A DNA stretch of 64,000 nucleotides from Taenia hydatigena (lineage: Eukaryota; Platyhelminthes; Cestoda; Cyclophyllidea; Taeniidae). This document shows, piece after piece, positions 14,453 through 26,232 of this stretch. How positions within the stretch are numbered: position 1 is the stretch's first letter; each line of letters starts with the position of its first letter. The notes beneath the pieces were generated by a model that searched no databases, was not told the DNA's origin, and was given only the letters and a program-made list of their open reading frames with translations. The position numbers and the translations under genes were made by a program. The stretch lies in NCBI GenBank assembly GCA_036345935.2, contig JADWOT020001611.1, positions 1 through 64,000 on the forward strand. Direction: 5' to 3'.

Positions 14453-15342
14453 GCGGAATTGCAAAATAAGAAGATCACAGACCTCCATCGAGATTTGGTT
14501 GAAATGCTGTGCAAATACCTTGGCGTCGTTGACATAGTGAATGTTTGCACAGCGATTCCAAGCTGGGAGGGGATTCTCTTCCTACAAACGCCCTACTCAT
14601 ACATCAGCAAGTGGAAGTGGATTGACAGACGAGTCTACACCACATTGTATTCAGACGTGTCACCTCTGCGCACAGCAGACATTTGCAAAGCCGTTGAGCA
14701 GCACTTTAATCAAATGCAATTCAACCATCAGTTCTCACGAATTCGAGCTCCTTACGGTGCGTATGGAACAGTGCATTGCCTTATATACATTTCCATCTTG
14801 GCAAAGCGAGGCAGAGTCATTTATCCAGTGCGTCCATTGCATCTCTACAACATCGTACTTCTCAACATAGTAAATTCCACCCGTCCCACATCAGTGCACG
14901 TTCAGACTCATCGTTTTTATCTTTCTCCGGATCTAAATCGTGCACTGCTTTGTAGAGATTTGTACGCGAAATACCCGAGAGAGGCAAAATTGCCATGTTC
15001 GACTGCGTTCCCTATGTACTTGAGCTTTCACTGTTTCCAAGATGTGGCTTAACAATCATTACCGAACTACTAGCCATATTTAGGACCTTGTCGCAAAAGC
15101 ACACATTTGGAATTGTAATTATAGACGATGTGAGGAACAATGAGGAAAGTGGGATGGACCTCTTCATAGAGTATGCGAAGAAACTCGGCTTCGTCAATAA
15201 CTCCCCTCTATTGACTGCGCCTATGAACTGGCGAATATGGCACGTCAAAGATAGTGATGGAGACATCACAAATCGCAGGGACATATTGGAATGGGTGTGC
15301 CAAGATGTAATTTGGAGGCGGATGCAGGAGTCTGGGATTTAG
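14453..15342 (+). pseudogene. F-box-like gene copy 2, frame break in the middle
   Basis: A pyrimidine-rich stretch ending in AG at 14451-14452 precedes an open frame that starts without ATG, so this looks like an internal or second exon. Residues near the start (DLVEMLCKYLGVVDIVNVC, then IPSWEGI) resemble an F-box; the frame reaches 15052. The protein similarity to the minus-strand copy at 7555-8475 leaves this frame near 14890 and resumes in another frame that is open from about 14948 and ends at a TAG at 15340-15342. Between them the DNA is shorter than in the other copy. Either a deletion with frameshift, or a short intron of roughly 60 bases (a possible acceptor is TTTGTAG near 14945), could explain this. 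The second half (GIVIIDDVRNNEESGMDLF and on) is well matched between the copies. Downstream of the F-box-like part I recognise no domain. Confidence 0.5.
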
Positions 15343-16949
15343 TTATCTGCGAAACTATGCAATATGCTCGGCTTTGTAAACTAATTCGTTCACCGTGTTC
15401 ATATTTAAATAAATACAAGCTTTCCTATCTTAGACCGCTGTTTTACCTGTAATGGGGTGAGAGAGGTCTGGTATCTGTCACGTAAACTAGGACTTGAACA
15501 GGAATTCTAGCCCAAATAAGGTTTAAAATTTGGATTTGAGTGAAATTCTGTCTAGTTGCCTGATGTCATATTGTGATTAAGGGAATGTTAAAATGATTTA
15601 TGATATAGTTAATGGCTTCTCCAGCCCCTACCGATGCACTCTCCTCCCTTTCCCTGTCGATCCGAATCCCGCCTCGTTGTCAACTACATCGACCTCACCT
15701 GCTATCACTTGCATGGTAGCACTGTAAGTTCAAGCATTTGCGTACGAGTCGGCAAACATTCTACACCTTGCTGCATTCACTTTGCTTAGCATTGGCCATT
15801 TATTCGCTAGTCAACTTCAATCAAACACCCCATCTGATTGCTCACTTCCTTGTCAATGACTCCGACCTGAGTCAGTGTTCCCTGAAAACTCCCAATCAAA
15901 TATCTCCAAAATCCTAGGCAAGAATGAGGCAAAAGTGCAGAGGCCTACTAGGTTGTTTTCTCTTTCCCAATTCATAGCAGTCTCTTCCACTTTACTTGAC
16001 TTACAGTGCTGCATGCTTGTACATTAGCGAGTACGCGATTATCTGTGCCCTAAAATGGCAAGCTAAGCAGGTATCATTATTATATTCGCCAGTAATTGGA
16101 CCACATAATGGTTTCCAAAAAATTTACACTTTCATGTAGAACATTGGCTAGTATCCAGAGGTGCTTTAACAAGCGGAGAAACCGTTAGCGGATCGGAATT
16201 GCACAGGCGCAGTAGCTTGTTTAGATGACACTTTAATGGAACTAAGGTATGAAACTGCACGTGTCCTTCATCCCTAGCACGAATTCAGTGCGCTTCAAAT
16301 AGTGTATGTTACTTGTACGAATAAAACTGTTTATTGCATATGGCCATGAATCCTTAATAACGCTGGATGCCTCTGCATTCAGCTATGCACAGCTCAGAGC
16401 TGATTAAAACATCGGAAACAACTGGCTTACTATTTTGTAGACGGGCCACACGTTGAGACTGACTATTGCACAGTCATTTCTTCTCTCAATCGTAATGAAA
16501 GTACTGAATCTGAGTGCAAATTGAATAGTCGGGAAAGGCTACGGAATCGTTTTGGGAAGAAAACTTTCTGAGCTTAGCGAAGAGAAGAAAAGTCAAGGGA
16601 ATAAAAACCCCCATCTATGGATGCTTGCGTCAACGTCACAGGACCCCATGCAATGACACACGGTAGTGGGGAACATGGTCATGTAATCTTTGGCTGAAGT
16701 ATCGCGTAGAGAGATAGAATACTAAGGCGTAGATTGACGAAGTGGTGTATAATCATAAGATCAAAGTGAATACGGTAGAGATTGAGGTATGCTGGGTTGA
16801 CAGGTTTATATGGATGAATGGACAGAGGAGTGCGGGATGCTGGGACTTCTTTTAAGGGATTATTATTAATCACTTGTGTAGATATGCATGTTGATAAATG
16901 AGGAATAGGAATCGTAGACAAGTGCAGGCGAATGGGCCAAAGAATTAAA
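15343..16949. other. No recognisable gene
   Basis: Downstream of the F-box-like copy. An AATAAA word in the stretch at 15405-15420 could be a polyadenylation signal for that copy. Otherwise I see no coding frame, no repeat copy and no RNA gene here. Confidence 0.35.
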
Positions 16950-18637
16950 TAAAAACATATCTACCGCATTTATTGTGATGAAGAAGGAAGAGAATGTCGC
17001 AAACCGCACACCACGCCGGTAGTACAAGCAAAAAAGTATTAAATTTCTCTTTTCTAATTTTCCTATTGAAGGTATGTGGATGTGTGGCGGTGTTGCGATT
17101 AGTGCGCCGGTCACTTGACTGAGTATGAGGCAAAAGTACGCAGTAATAGGCTTCATAAATTAATATATCCACAAACATCAAACTCGATGATATTTAGGAT
17201 TTATTACATTGTAAAATTGTGTTGCACTTTTACTCAAATTGCATACATTACTAGTTCGTGATACATGCAATGTTAGCTTAGTACGTCGTCATACCAAGAT
17301 TCTGTTGCTGGTTTTATTACTTGCGCCTAATAAATGCATTAATTGTGCTCGCATTGTGTTTTTTTTACGCTGAAAACAAAAGTCAGGTGATTGCATTAAA
17401 CTTTACATTTATAAAACTACACATAAATTAGAAGTTTATTCGTTTTATCGGGCAAATAATAAAGGGATTGGCTAGATTTGCGCGCGAAGCACCTAAGTGG
17501 TGTGAGTCCTGTGGCTGTTATTTTCGGTTATTGGGACTTAATTTGCCCCAACTAGTCGGAAATCTGGTAAGCGTTCGGCACTTTTTTATCGGTTCTGCTT
17601 TTCTAGTTGTTTTTTTGTCTTTTGTGTGTTTATTGGAATTTTACACGCCTGCTTGCTGGAGTAAAAGCGAAGGCTTCATAATGTGAATGCTAAGACGTTT
17701 CGTTTTCCAGCTGCAAGGTCTAATCACGTTCATTGTTTGCTGTACGATACTTTATGTGGTAAACTAAGATTGTCTTGGTGATTCATCAATCAGTTTGCTC
17801 CTTAATGACTGCGAACTTTGAGTAATGAGTCGCAATTTTGTTGAGAAGAGTTTTAACCTTAACAAGTGCTTGGCACCTACTCATTATTCTTGTTAATAAG
17901 CATTCACTGTATGCCTAATTGCCTATTCTCTTTGCCTGTGTATTTTCCGGGTTAAATATCAAACCTGCCATTAAGAAATTTGTGGTTTTGCGAAGAATGG
18001 GGCATTGTGGGGCGGAAATAAATGCGAATCTCGCCTTAGCTATCGCTCCATACGTTCCTCAGATAAGCTTCGATTGTAGGTAATGAGTTGTCGCTGTTTT
18101 TTCTCTTTGGCATTGAATCCGATGTGGGCCCTTCTCTTGAGTAGAAGCATGCTTTTATCACTTGTATGCCCTTTCACATTTTGTGGCACACATATATGCG
18201 AAGGGTGTGGGATCCTTGGCGGCTCTTCTGCTCATTGACTTGGGGACCACGCTTATTTTTTTGTGCTAATGTGGTCTTTGCGAAACGTGTTGTGTAGAGG
18301 GTCTTAGTAATGGCTTAACCGTAGGGTCAGCTTTGGTGGTATGAGTTGGCGTCTGGGCGAGGTAGATGCAGCAGGAGTGGAGGAAGGAGTGACTAGTGGG
18401 GAGTTTTCGCATCGTTACGCTGACTGTACTTTGTAGCACATTTAAACGCTTGCTTGTTAAGGCTTTTTCTCCTATCATTTGTTATGTTAGAAGGTGTTAG
18501 CTTTATAGCGCATTGGATATTTACGCATCGGCTCTTCTATTGTTTGCTTTTTATCCTTTTTGGATGCTACAAAATTACTGTGATAGTTGTGAAGCAACAA
18601 GCTCAGCAGACTAGCTGGAGTGTAGCAGTGATGGGTT

Positions 18638-18659
18638 GGGGGGGGGGGGGGGGGGGGGG
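18638..18659 (+). repeat. Run of 22 G
   Basis: A homopolymer of 22 G within repeat copy A. The matching part of copy D near 63455 has only GGTTTGGGGG, so the run expanded in this copy. Shorter G or C runs occur in the other copies (12 G at 43754-43765, 11 C at 52374-52384). Confidence 0.9.
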
Positions 18660-19272
18660 CCTATTGTCACGTTGATGAGTTGCGCTGGTGACTGTGCCAA
18701 CACTGGAAAGATGGGCAGGAGCATAAGGAGAGGTGTTCCAGAGCCTTTTTTTAAAGCCTGCCCTAGGTGGTCCTTTTTGTAAATTCAGGTGCGTGTGTGT
18801 TTTAATTTTGCAGCTCGTAGTGTGTATTTCTTGTCTTACTGACTGCTAAGTTTTTTTTTCGTTGCATGTAAATCTATGCGCAATGATATTTTCAAGATCG
18901 TCTAGAACTCGTTTTTAGTTATGTAAACGTGTGTGTGTGTATAGGGATCCCTTTTTTGTGAGTGAGGTTCGCGAAAGAAAATTTGACGAGTTGGTTGCCT
19001 GTTGGATGGCAGCACTTTTTCGCCTTCGTTCGCTGTGCCGAACAATGGGGTGGAGGGGATTGATTGAAGTAGGTAGGTGGGTGGCGGATTATTTAAATAG
19101 GGAGGGAGTAATGTTGTGGTGAATGAGGCCTCATTTGGTGGGAGGGAAGGCGAGGAGGAGAACTTACCAAGCACTTGACTTTACATGGTGCCCAATTGGT
19201 TGTGGGTTTAAAGTACGGTGAAAGGGAATTTTTACCTCCTCTGGAGCATTATTATGTGCCAGGGATGGAGAC

Positions 19273-19533
19273 TTGAGTGAGCAGTACCAGGTGTCATTTT
19301 TGTACGCAAAACTTGTAAGTACAGTATTTGTTTGTTGCAATAGAAGGCCTCTGACCAACACTGGCTGCCTCGTCGCCGCCGTCGTTTCCATTGTTCGCAA
19401 CGCTGACTCGTCAGGCTGCCTGCCAACAATGACGCGCATCGTTGTTGTCGACAGTGGGAATAATGGCAGGGGAGAATGTGGACGTGGAAGTCGGTCCATG
19501 GGAAGCCACTGCGACTACACCGAGGGCCTTTGA
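19273..19533 (+). other. Short frame in repeat A, kept in copy B
   Basis: An 86-codon frame with the stretch LYAKLVSTVFVCC then RPLTNTGC. The minus-strand frame 44450-44076 in copy B reads LYAKLVSAVFMCC then RPLTNTSC, and copy C (46923-46738) keeps the start (LYAKPVSTAF) before diverging. The shared frame could be a decayed protein of the repeat or simply similar DNA read in the same frame. No known domain. Confidence 0.25.
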
Positions 19534-19636
19534 ACTCGTCGTTGTCGCCGTCGACAGCTGTGGTGTTAGGGCGATTATTAGAGGAGCAATGAGTGCTGTT
19601 GAGAGTCCCCTTGCTCCTCCTCTTCCTCCTCCTTAG
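19442..19636 (+). other. Short frame in repeat A, kept in copies B and C
   Basis: A 64-codon frame containing AFELVVVAVDSCGVRAIIRG. Copy C (minus strand, 46747-46490) reads AFELVVVDGDSCGVKAIIRG in the same frame, with a long matching part before it (NVDVEV in both). Copy B (about 44090-43950, minus) keeps AFELVVVDGDS but then has a stop codon. Three copies sharing a frame suggests that this part once coded for protein. I do not recognise a family. Confidence 0.3.
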
Positions 19637-20433
19637 CGTGGACTATTCCTTCACGCAGGGCATAAACAGATGGGCTGTGTGCTTGGAGGAGAGCCCCAAC
19701 ATCATGGAAGACTGGGCGCGGTGTGTGGGTGCCAGGCTGGCATGCGGGCGGGTGAACGGGTAGGCGAGAGGAAAGGGAGAAGAGAACGGTACCTTGGTAA
19801 GTACTGTCCCAGGGACAGTGTATGTTGTACATGTTGAGTGAGACCTTATCATAGGCTTACACCACTTTCGTTTGTTCTTTTCGTTTTTTTTTTTTCAATC
19901 GAAGGTAGTAGTCAGGTTTTGATACCTTTAACAGTATCAACAACGGTATGGTGTGAGATTTCGAGGTCATCAGTCGTATTTAGTACATTGTCTTCCGATA
20001 TGGTGGGCACGTTGAGTGTTTTAATTGCGGCATTTTTGGTTGAATGTGCCCTTTTAGTTCAAGAAGGAAAAAAGTGTTTCCTTTTAGGCTTCATGTGAGG
20101 TCAATGATGATCCGAACCTTAAGGATGACAAGAATGTACCTGTCTGTGGCGGTGTATCTAGTGAGCTCCAAGGAATTACTGAAAAAGTGCTGAATTTGGA
20201 GTTTGACTTCTCTCGTGCCCTCTACTCCATCCTAGAAGCTGTGTGATCTGTGCTGTGCTCCAATGAATTCGTTATATCCTTTCCTCGAAGTCTATTCACA
20301 AATACAATGTGACAGCTACGTTTTCCAAATTGTTGAAGTAATCGTGTCAGTAGAATTTGTCGTGCTCATTGGATGCAGATATAGCTGCCGTGCCCTCCCT
20401 TCTTATCCACTGGCGAAATGAACGTCTTCTCCT

Positions 20434-20791
20434 GTGACTTTATTAGACGTGATCGGAACAAGCCTATGCCAAGGGCGTAAAGATTCTGCTGCGGTTGGGG
20501 CGTCAACGTGCAGCCTACTGCATCGTCGCACAGCGTGTCGGTTCGTCGCCTTGAATGGCATTGCTTCTTTGGATCTCAGTTTGTTCCTGTGGGTTCGAGG
20601 ATGTTCTTCAAATGGAGTATTGGGTGACGCTGGTGATGGGTGGACGTAAACACCGAAGTTGGCCGCGTAAAAGGGGAATGACTGAACAACAGAAGCAGCA
20701 CATTAGCAGTTATCCTCCGACTGCAAAGGACAGGTATTTCGTTGAGGCTGTGCTGCTGCTGAAGGGCGTTTTGGCATTTAGCGTTCGCTGA
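20434..20791 (+). other. Two overlapping short frames in repeat A, kept in copy B
   Basis: Frames 20434-20649 (RKDSA near the start, GDAGDGW at the end) and 20555-20791 (AKDRYF then ending FSVR) correspond to minus-strand frames 42141-41869 (RKDSA, GDAGDRW) and 41942-41760 (AKDRYFF then ISVR) in copy B. The second pair ends at the same stop position in both copies. Function unknown; they may be remnants of one spliced or frameshifted coding region. Confidence 0.25.
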
Positions 20792-21793
20792 TGGAATTTT
20801 GTGGAAACTTTTGGAAGTCTGCCGCAAAGTGGGGTGTTGGCGGTGCTGCGTCGTGCCATGGCTCCTGCTTTGTGAGGTGGTAGGCAGAAAAGGCGGTGCC
20901 AACGAGTGTGATGATTGAGGATGCATGGAGGAAGTGACTTGTTGACTTATAGGTGCGTACAAACGCCCTTTGTGTACATTTGATATGCCTCTATTTATGC
21001 GCGCTATTCGCTGTCTGTGCACTTTGCTGGGGCGTGACGCCTGAGTGCAGGATGTAGTGTTTTGAATCGGCCATAGTCACTGTCTGTTCTATGGGAATCC
21101 AACGCTGGTTTAGGGCTAACTGCGTCTCTTCTGACTTTCTTATATTCCACGCGTTCCAATTGTTTTCAGCCACCAGTTGTTTAGGTGCTTTCGCCTAGCA
21201 CTGGTATATTTTAAAGATTGCTAGTCCTAGTTTATGTGCTCATTGACATCTGGTCATGCCACTGGCTGACTGTCTATCTTGCGCATCTTGTTTTCGCTTT
21301 CCGTTTGGAAGGGTGGATGGCGTACGTTCGTCTGTTACCCGTATTGTCATTTCTAACCTAACCAAGGAAGTTTGTTTAGTGAGTTTTAATGAATATGCAC
21401 GTACATTTGAATGATTTTAATTGGAACAATTTGTTTGCGTTTGGTGCAAAGTATGCTAAATTCGTAGCTGCTGGATTGAGTGCACTTCATACGTCTAGGT
21501 AATATACGGCGGTTTGAGTCATTGCACGTGTAGGCATTTACAATGGGCTGCAATTATTACCTCCAAATAAGTGCTCTCATTTCCTAATTCGGAACGGTAG
21601 CATGGCATTACGCATATTTGTATCAAGCTAGTATGTTCTAATTAGCCTGCTTTGGGTTAGGAAGCCTGCTGCTGCTTCACCTCTTCGCATCGTTTTGCGG
21701 AGTTGAGGAGGACCATCTCGTAATTTAATGCCCATTTTTACGCGCGCTCAAATTTTACCAAATGTCAAGCAATTTTCTGGGTTCTTTTCAACT

Positions 21794-21798
21794 GATGC
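21794..21798 (+). other. Empty insertion site of the solo LTR found in copy B
   Basis: The word GATGC here is followed directly by sequence that, in the inverted copy B, lies on the far side of the solo LTR at 40625-40809, which is flanked by GCATC on both sides. Copy A therefore shows the state before that insertion. Confidence 0.7.
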
Positions 21799-23082
21799 TA
21801 TTTTAAAAACGAACAAAAAGGCGTGAGAAAGGACGCTGCTTTGACTGCTTAGTGTTCCTTGTATAAACTACCGAACTGTTCACGTTTGGTATTGTCAAGA
21901 GAAGCATCCTGGAATGCCCGCCTCCGAAATACTTGTAATGAAGTGTTTATTGGGAACGTATTGTCACGGTGATGGCTTGGAAGGCGACCCACTGATTGCC
22001 TCGATTTGTTCGCTCCTCCTGCTGTAGCAATGTAGCAGTTTCGGCTTTGGCTGTTTTATCTTGCTGCAAATAGCCGGCCGATGGGTCGTGGGGACAGGAA
22101 AGAGTGCAGGTGTGGCGTCGCCCTTGGGTTAGCAAGGTTATTATTCCTGACGGCCACTAATTAGTGGACGTCTTCCGGGGCAGGCAACTGTGCACTATTT
22201 CGCTGTCTGTGGACCTGCCCGCCTAGTTGTCTTCATCAGCTTCACCTCAGCGGCATGAGATGTGACGTTGGGACGTTTGTGCAGTCTTGTCTGATGTGAG
22301 TGGTCGCGTTAGAGTCGCTTCATCTTCATCAAAACCTTTGACCGTCGGAGACGATAAAATATCATCCTGACGCCTTTGCGACTCGTTTCGAGGAGCATTG
22401 CTTCATTTTTGAGTACATTTTTGCTGCTAACAATGTTTAAGGTAGAAGTTAGTTATCGTGGAAAGGAATGCGATGTTTCGCCATGTCAGCTGCCTTAATT
22501 ACGCACGGTACTTGTGGTTCTACCGCCTGAAGCACACGCAGGTCTTGGCTGGTCTTTTACACATAATGTTGATTGACTTAGTGCTGTCATGCGCGTATCC
22601 GATGTAGTGGAGTTGTGTGTGCACTAGATAGTGTGGGAGGAGGAGAAGGATGGCATTAGCATAGGCATGCCCAAGGTATAGGGCCAAGTGTTTGGTGTAC
22701 GCGGGCCTTCAACTTCGCACCCAAGAACATGACGATATGAATCGTTTGTCGCATTCCTTTTTTAATACAGCATTTGATGCTGAGCTGATAAGCCCTACGC
22801 AGACACGGACAAGGGCTTGGTGTGGTCCAGTTTGCACCCTGGTGTCGTAACGTTAACTGGCTTTGTGTTAGTCACACGAGTGTTTTTTTTTTCGCGATGC
22901 GCCGCCTCTTCTGTGGTACATGGGCGGTGATGCGAACCTGGGTATGACAGCCGTCGCAAGTAGCGTCTTGTCCCGCCTTTCCCTCTACCTGTTATGGGTG
23001 CTGTTTTGGGAGGATTTTTTTGCAAGGTACTGAAATTCGCTGGTTATTTATTTCCTACCTCTATTCTTGTTTATTCACACAG

Positions 23083-23206
23083 ACGCAGGGTCCTCTTTAC
23101 CCCATTCCGAATTGGTGAAACGATGAAATGCTTCAAAAAGAAAGACTACCTCAATATGAATGAACACGGAGAGCTGGCATGTTGCATCAACTTGACGGAA
23201 ACTCAG
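23083..23206 (+). CDS. Homeobox gene, exon with homeodomain residues about 3-44
   Basis: Homeodomain proteins are DNA-binding transcription factors. After an acceptor (ATTCACACAG at 23073-23082), this exon encodes RRVLFTPF, then FKKKDYL and INLTETQ. Counting back from Trp48 in the next exon gives Arg5, Phe8, Phe20, Tyr25, Leu26, Leu34, Ala35 and Leu40, which are the usual core positions; position 16, normally Leu, is Thr. The RRVLF start is typical of the NK-2 class. The exon ends CAG with a GT intron start (GTTGGT) at 23207. No earlier exon is recognised: upstream is repeat copy A, so the N-terminal part is missing, far away or lost. Confidence 0.7.
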
Positions 23207-23323
23207 GTTGGTTAAGCCTTGGAGTGTTACATGGACTTGTTTGGTGGACGGCTAATCGAATGTTGTGATTGATTGTCAACGATTGAATTGTCGAAACTCG
23301 TCATACTTTGACTTTCCTGCTAG

Positions 23324-23476
23324 GTTCAAATGTGGTTCCAGAATCGGCGCCACAAAACAAAGATGGTCGGTGGGAAAATTTCTAGCAGTGCAACGCTTGT
23401 AACACAGCCAAATGTTCGTGTCTTGGAAGGAATTCTCTATCAACGGCTCATCTATTCATGGTACCTCCGATGCTGA
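23324..23476 (+). CDS. Homeobox gene, exon with recognition helix and short tail
   Basis: The acceptor CTGCTAG at 23317-23323 is followed by VQMWFQNRRHKTKM: Trp48, Phe49, Asn51 and Arg53, the invariant recognition-helix residues. Position 54, Tyr in NK-2 proteins, is His here. The 117-base intron (23207-23323) sits between residues 44 and 45, a known intron position in many homeobox genes. The in-frame tail is about 35 residues and stops at TGA 23474-23476. A one-base shift near 23435 would instead give a Ser/Asp/Glu-rich tail to 23538 that resembles the tail of the minus-strand relative at 26.9-27.3 kb, so the copy may be frameshifted. No homeobox subclass is certain. Confidence 0.7.
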   Translation, partial: VQMWFQNRRHKTKMVGGKISSSATLVTQPNVRVLEGILYQRLIYSWYLRC

Positions 23477-23670
23477 TTCGACGTCGTGGATGAGTTTTAG
23501 ATGCGACGAGCCAATAGAAAGTGAGTTCTGATTCGACTGGCTCAGAGACAAAGGCACTTTTAGCGTTGTAATTGTTTGTCCTTCGTCAGGGCTCAGGTAA
23601 TCACCCACACCATGGTCAGGAGCACCAGTAGCAGCCGTGTCCAAAAACTTTTGGCTGGCATTTAAAATTC

Positions 23671-24458
23671 ACTAGCTCACATTTGCACCACCCTCAACGG
23701 TGCTGGCAGTAGTGAGTCTTTTGGTAAAAATACACACATCTGTGCATAATGCCCTACTAATTAATGCTACGGCTATTTTCTGTAAAGTGAGGGCTAACCA
23801 GGTTGACAAATATTGCAAGTGCAATCGGAAAAGATTCACTAGAGAAATAACGGAAGCTCTCATAGAATGCGACATAAGGGCTACTACAATGCCAGTCAAA
23901 GTGACATTTGTCTTGTCAGCGGGACAGTGATTTGAAGCAGCCCTTGCAAAAAGCATGGAAGTGTGTTGATTTCCCTTGATTTATTTGCATTTTATTGACG
24001 TCCAACAAGTGCTTTTGACCACGGAGGCCAATGTTTAACATCGTGGCGCTGTATTACCAGTCCTTCATTCAATATCGGCTCTCCACAATTGTGTCAAAGA
24101 GCTGGTATGAAGGATGCTGTTAGAGCTCATGCAAATGGCAGCACAAATGCTACTTTGAAGGAGGTATCAGTTCAGATGGAGTGCCTCTATCCCGGTTCAC
24201 TAAATTTATTCGATGTGCCCCCCAATTTGTTATTTGGAGGAGGTGCAGTGAAGAAGATGGATGAAGTGGATGCAAGATTTCTGCGCCTTAGGTAATGCTA
24301 CCATCACCGTGTGCGATATGACTGCGCGGGAGAGCATGGTAATTAGGAATGCTACCTACACACACGAAGATTCTTCAACAACCTTCTTTGTGCCACGATG
24401 CGAATTCACGCAGCCTGGTCCAGGTGATTCATTCGATCATGCAATATTAACAACTTCA
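23671..24458 (+). other. Coding-like frames with Cys and N-glycosylation motifs
   Basis: Three successive plus-strand frames share an extracellular flavour: about 23676-23930 (LINATAIFCKV, then KYCKCN), 24089-24295 (NGSTNATLK, CLYPGS) and 24261-24458 (GNATITVCDM, VIRNATY, VPRCEF). An AG at 23671 and a good donor-like AGGTAATG at 24288 are present. The Asn-Ala-Thr and Cys spacing recalls IPT/TIG folds such as those in plexins, but that is a weak visual impression. Could equally be chance frames; I name no gene. Confidence 0.2.
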
Positions 24459-26232
24459 TAGAATGGGACTAATTAATAAGAATAATGCATTGTGGGATTA
24501 TGGGCTCAGGAGAACCTTGAGTCTGCTACCGAGTAGGAATGGGGGGAGGAGGGGGGGGGCGATTTTTAGTAGTTACACGTTGCTGCGATTTATAATGTTA
24601 ACACGTGTACGCTACTTCATTATTGTTAGGTCCTGCGGCATCATCCACATCAAACAACCCAAGTCGCAAATCTTGCAACTTACAATGCCGACGCACAGAC
24701 GTGAATCAGCCGCTGGGACCGCGAAAGTTGTCAGCGTTTGAGAAGGTCTGTCGTAATCCCAAGCAATTATCGGAGGCTTCCTTTCTCAATAAATGAAAGA
24801 ACAATAATCGTGAAGATGGTCAGTTTATTATAATGTTACTACTCTAAACAAGCATTCATAGCTAAAAGTTTGGCATTGGGCTAGTTCAATTGGAATATTT
24901 TACGCATAGTTTGCAGGCACTTATGATGCTAATGCCTCATCGCGCAACTTTGACATGCTCGGGTAGCTTTGGCATGCCCTAGCTATTTATTTGACAGCAG
25001 GTCTATCTAGCAGGATTTTTCCACTTCACTTACTAATGTCAAGCTCTACCAACTGTAAGGCAAGCATCCCCCTGTAGACTTCTCATGTGGCCATTCATAG
25101 AATGCCTTGTGACGTCAATTCGTACTGACAATGAAAGTGAATGACAAGAATTCACCTCTCTTCGCATATGTTGCAAGTTAGATATTTACAAAAGCATAAG
25201 TTAGTGATAATTGGAAAATTCTGACAAACATTTTAAAAAATGAATGTACCGTTGTGATGTTGCAGCGAATACAACTTCCATCTCTCCCATCGCGACCACA
25301 AAAGCACGCTGCTGATGCAAAAGGGAAAGTGGATTGGACAACTGCGCTTTTCACCGGTCACTTTGCCTCCGTGTGTTTGCGATCGGCACTGCGAAGCAGG
25401 TTAGTTAAACCTAAGGGCAATTTATTAGTCACCAAGCAAGCAAATGTCAAGGAATAAACGTGATGTTAACGAAATGGCTAGGGCCTGATACACTGCAGCC
25501 ATTACTATATAATGGAATACTATCTTGTGTGTATGGAATAGAAAAAAAAGGGGCAGGTGGCTTTGTTTCTTCCTAAATCGGTGAGGTTGCATTGGAGCGA
25601 TTGGAGCAGACTAAGTAGCGGATATTCTCAATGAGGGAAAAGATGTATTGGTCACCACGCTACACAACGCATTCCCTCATCGCTGTTATGCAGTGTATTT
25701 AGACATCGCTCTTTTGAATGCAAGGCAATTCACACGTAAAGAGGTCTGTCAAAAGTGTATCCAATTTGACCCCTGGTAAGTAGACCATCCTTCTTAAGTG
25801 GGGCAAACTGGCTCAAATGAGCACCGAGGTCGGCTTCGTGCAAAAGACCCTCTTGCGGTTACTCATCCTTTGTTTGTGCTTGTCACGACTGTGTCAAGCA
25901 TGCTTTTAGACTACCCGTTCCATAGCCACTACCCGTAGCTGTGTGCTGATTGGTGGGACCGTTGACGTGGTTGTGCAATGATCCGAGGGATGCGTTTGCA
26001 TGCCTGTGCGTTTACTCCGGCTTTGCAGAAGAATGGGTCTCAACGAAGACGTGATTCAGAGGACAATTACTAAAAGGAAGAAATTGTAACCATCTGTAAG
26101 ACATCAGTAATCAGACGGATACTAATGGAACCATGGTAAGGTGATGAGGCGTTGAATTTAAGTTGCTGATCAAGCTATTTCGTCCATGCAAAAGGGGATT
26201 TCGGGAGGAGATCTAATTTGTGGGCCTTGAAA
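24459..26232. other. No recognisable gene
   Basis: About 1.8 kb with a G-rich patch at 24540-24560 and short frames only (for example 25254-25457). No second copy in the window, no splice-supported coding sequence seen. Confidence 0.3.

Larger units (their letters stand above)
16950..23080 (+). repeat. Long dispersed repeat, copy A
   Basis: About 6.1 kb strongly rich in G and T on the plus strand. It matches, by eye, the reverse complement of copy B (39.3-45.6 kb) from about 18.1 to 23.0 kb, the reverse complement of copy C (46.0-50.1 kb), and copy D (59.3 kb to the right edge) in the same orientation. Anchors: the TTATTGTGATG word at 16970 also seen at 59815; GGCTAGATTTGCGCGCGAAG at 17468, also at 61480 and, reversed, at about 49490; and CATTGACATCTGGTCATGC at 21240, also reversed at about 41305. 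No transposase or reverse transcriptase frame is visible. Several short frames are kept in two or three copies (listed separately). It contains a run of 22 G at 18638-18659 and ends just before a homeobox exon. Class unknown. Confidence 0.75.

Noticed and set aside
18902..19174. 90-codon Pro/Ser/Thr-rich minus-strand frame as a gene
   Set aside because: It lies inside the long repeat, antisense to the frames conserved between copies, and its composition reflects the G/T skew.
21350..21365. Telomere-like TAACCTAACC words
   Set aside because: Only two units, inside the repeat, also in copy B; no array.
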